A stretch of DNA of 64,000 bases from Sphingomonas morindae (GTDB lineage Bacteria > Pseudomonadota > Alphaproteobacteria > Sphingomonadales > Sphingomonadaceae). This document shows positions 63,529-64,000 of the stretch, in pieces. Both the position numbers and the translations under genes were made by a program. The stretch's first letter is position 1, and each line of letters begins with the position of its first letter. Below the pieces are notes generated by a model that was given only the letters and a program-made list of their open reading frames with translations, was not told the origin of the DNA and searched no databases. The DNA lies in NCBI RefSeq assembly GCF_023822065.1, contig NZ_CP084930.1, forward strand, positions 2,434,001-2,498,000, written 5' to 3'.

Positions 63529-64000
63529 TTGGACGAAGGGCGGACCGCCACGCCGCGGGAGACGGTCCGCCAGCCCGGCCTGATCTGGTGCTATGAGAAG
63601 CCGGCGGCCGGGCCCGCCCGGCTGGGCGAGACGCTGGCGCCCGAAGGCTGCGCCTTCCGCTGGCTTCACCTCAACCTCTCAGACCAGCGCAGCCTGCGCT
63701 GGCTGGAGGAGGGGGCCGGTCTGCCGCTGGGGGTGCGCGCGCTGCTGCTCTCGCGCGAGCCGCACCAGCGGTTCGTCGTCGATGGCGACGCGGTCGGGCT
63801 GATCCTGCAGGATTATGAGCGCGATTTCGATCCGACCATGATCGGCCGGATCGGCAGCCTCCATGTCGCGCTGCGACCCGGGCTGGTGATCACCGGCCGC
63901 TACCGGCCGCTCCACAGCGCCGATCTGTTCCGCAACCGGCTGGAGGCGGGGCAGCCTGTCGAGGAGACCGCGGCGGCGCTGACGCTGCTGCTGGCGACGC
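63529..64000 (+). CDS. CorA/ZntB-like divalent metal transporter, N-terminal part
   Basis: The reading frame continues past the window end, and 157 residues are present. It begins at TTG (63529) with a GAGGG site, 8 nt after the pit stop. The visible part is the cytoplasmic domain with WLHLNLSD, LSREPHQRFVVDGDAV and LVITGRYRPLHS, typical of the ZntB branch of the CorA family. The GMN-containing membrane part is outside. Probably in one operon with pit. Confidence 0.8.
   Translation, partial: MDEGRTATPRETVRQPGLIWCYEKPAAGPARLGETLAPEGCAFRWLHLNLSDQRSLRWLEEGAGLPLGVRALLLSREPHQRFVVDGDAVGLILQDYERDFDPTMIGRIGSLHVALRPGLVITGRYRPLHSADLFRNRLEAGQPVEETAAALTLLLAT

Overview
The window comes from the chromosome of a high-GC alphaproteobacterium, most likely of the Sphingomonadaceae. 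The reasons are the split MetH, the UdgX/radical-SAM repair pair, the NudC-MutY-DciA-DsbA-Smc order, COQ7 (ubiquinone), GTG/TTG starts with 4-nt stop/start overlaps, and alphaproteobacterial-type control sites (GGAAC-N17-CGTT, GTTC-N7-GTTC, TTAA-N7-TTAA). No rRNA, tRNA, CRISPR array, insertion sequence or prophage was seen. Most of the window is core genome in short, tightly packed operons.

Region by region. 1-2.3 kb holds an unknown small gene, a ~0.95 kb tandem duplication containing a decayed copy of a response-regulator tail, the intact single-domain response regulator behind a general-stress promoter, and a ~48-aa protein. 2.4-6.0 kb is a two-gene operon of a double KaiC-type ATPase and a hybrid histidine kinase. 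6.1-7.3 kb has a small Ala-rich lipoprotein and MlaA. 7.4-13.1 kb is a methionine operon (ArsR-methyltransferase fusion, metF, metH in two genes) driven by a promoter whose start point falls on the start codon and which overlaps a palindromic operator. 13.2-16.5 kb has a beta-helix protein, DsbD and a DUF167 protein. 16.5-20.4 kb has an amidohydrolase, a 3-hydroxyisobutyrate dehydrogenase family enzyme and threonine ammonia-lyase. Bpt follows (CtrA-type site upstream), then the CP-ATP-grasp / alpha-E / transglutaminase / Anbu / extensin-like operon (21.4-26.1 kb). 26.1-31.4 kb has LOG, cytochrome c, pheA, nudC, mutY and dciA. 31.4-37.1 kb has three tandem DsbA-like proteins and smc. 37.2-40.7 kb has an aldo/keto reductase and the SOS-box-controlled radical SAM/UdgX pair. 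40.7-46.3 kb has two paralogous secreted proteins, coq7, dsbB, ctpA and a class A PBP.

46.3-48.9 kb is visibly less GC-rich and loosely packed: an unknown membrane protein, a TonB-C-like secreted protein, an FkbM methyltransferase and a 39-bp repeat in two copies. It looks like acquired DNA. 48.9-52.6 kb is an envelope-type cluster (glycosyltransferase, DUF2334 deacetylase, multi-pass membrane protein, DUF2141). 52.6-56.5 kb is the TesA-like esterase divergent from a YbbA/YbbP-type ABC exporter. 56.5-58.6 kb is an iron-linked DUF3649-PepSY-DUF3325 operon behind a Fur-like operator. The window ends with a methyltransferase, a second hybrid kinase of the same family as the KaiC-linked one, a PiT phosphate transporter and the start of a CorA/ZntB-like transporter.

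Themes: periplasmic thiol chemistry recurs (DsbD, three DsbA-like, DsbB), and signalling genes sit at both ends. Five candidate regulatory inputs were read directly from the DNA: general stress sigma factor, methionine repressor, CtrA, LexA and Fur. All functional statements come from reading motifs; no database search was run.
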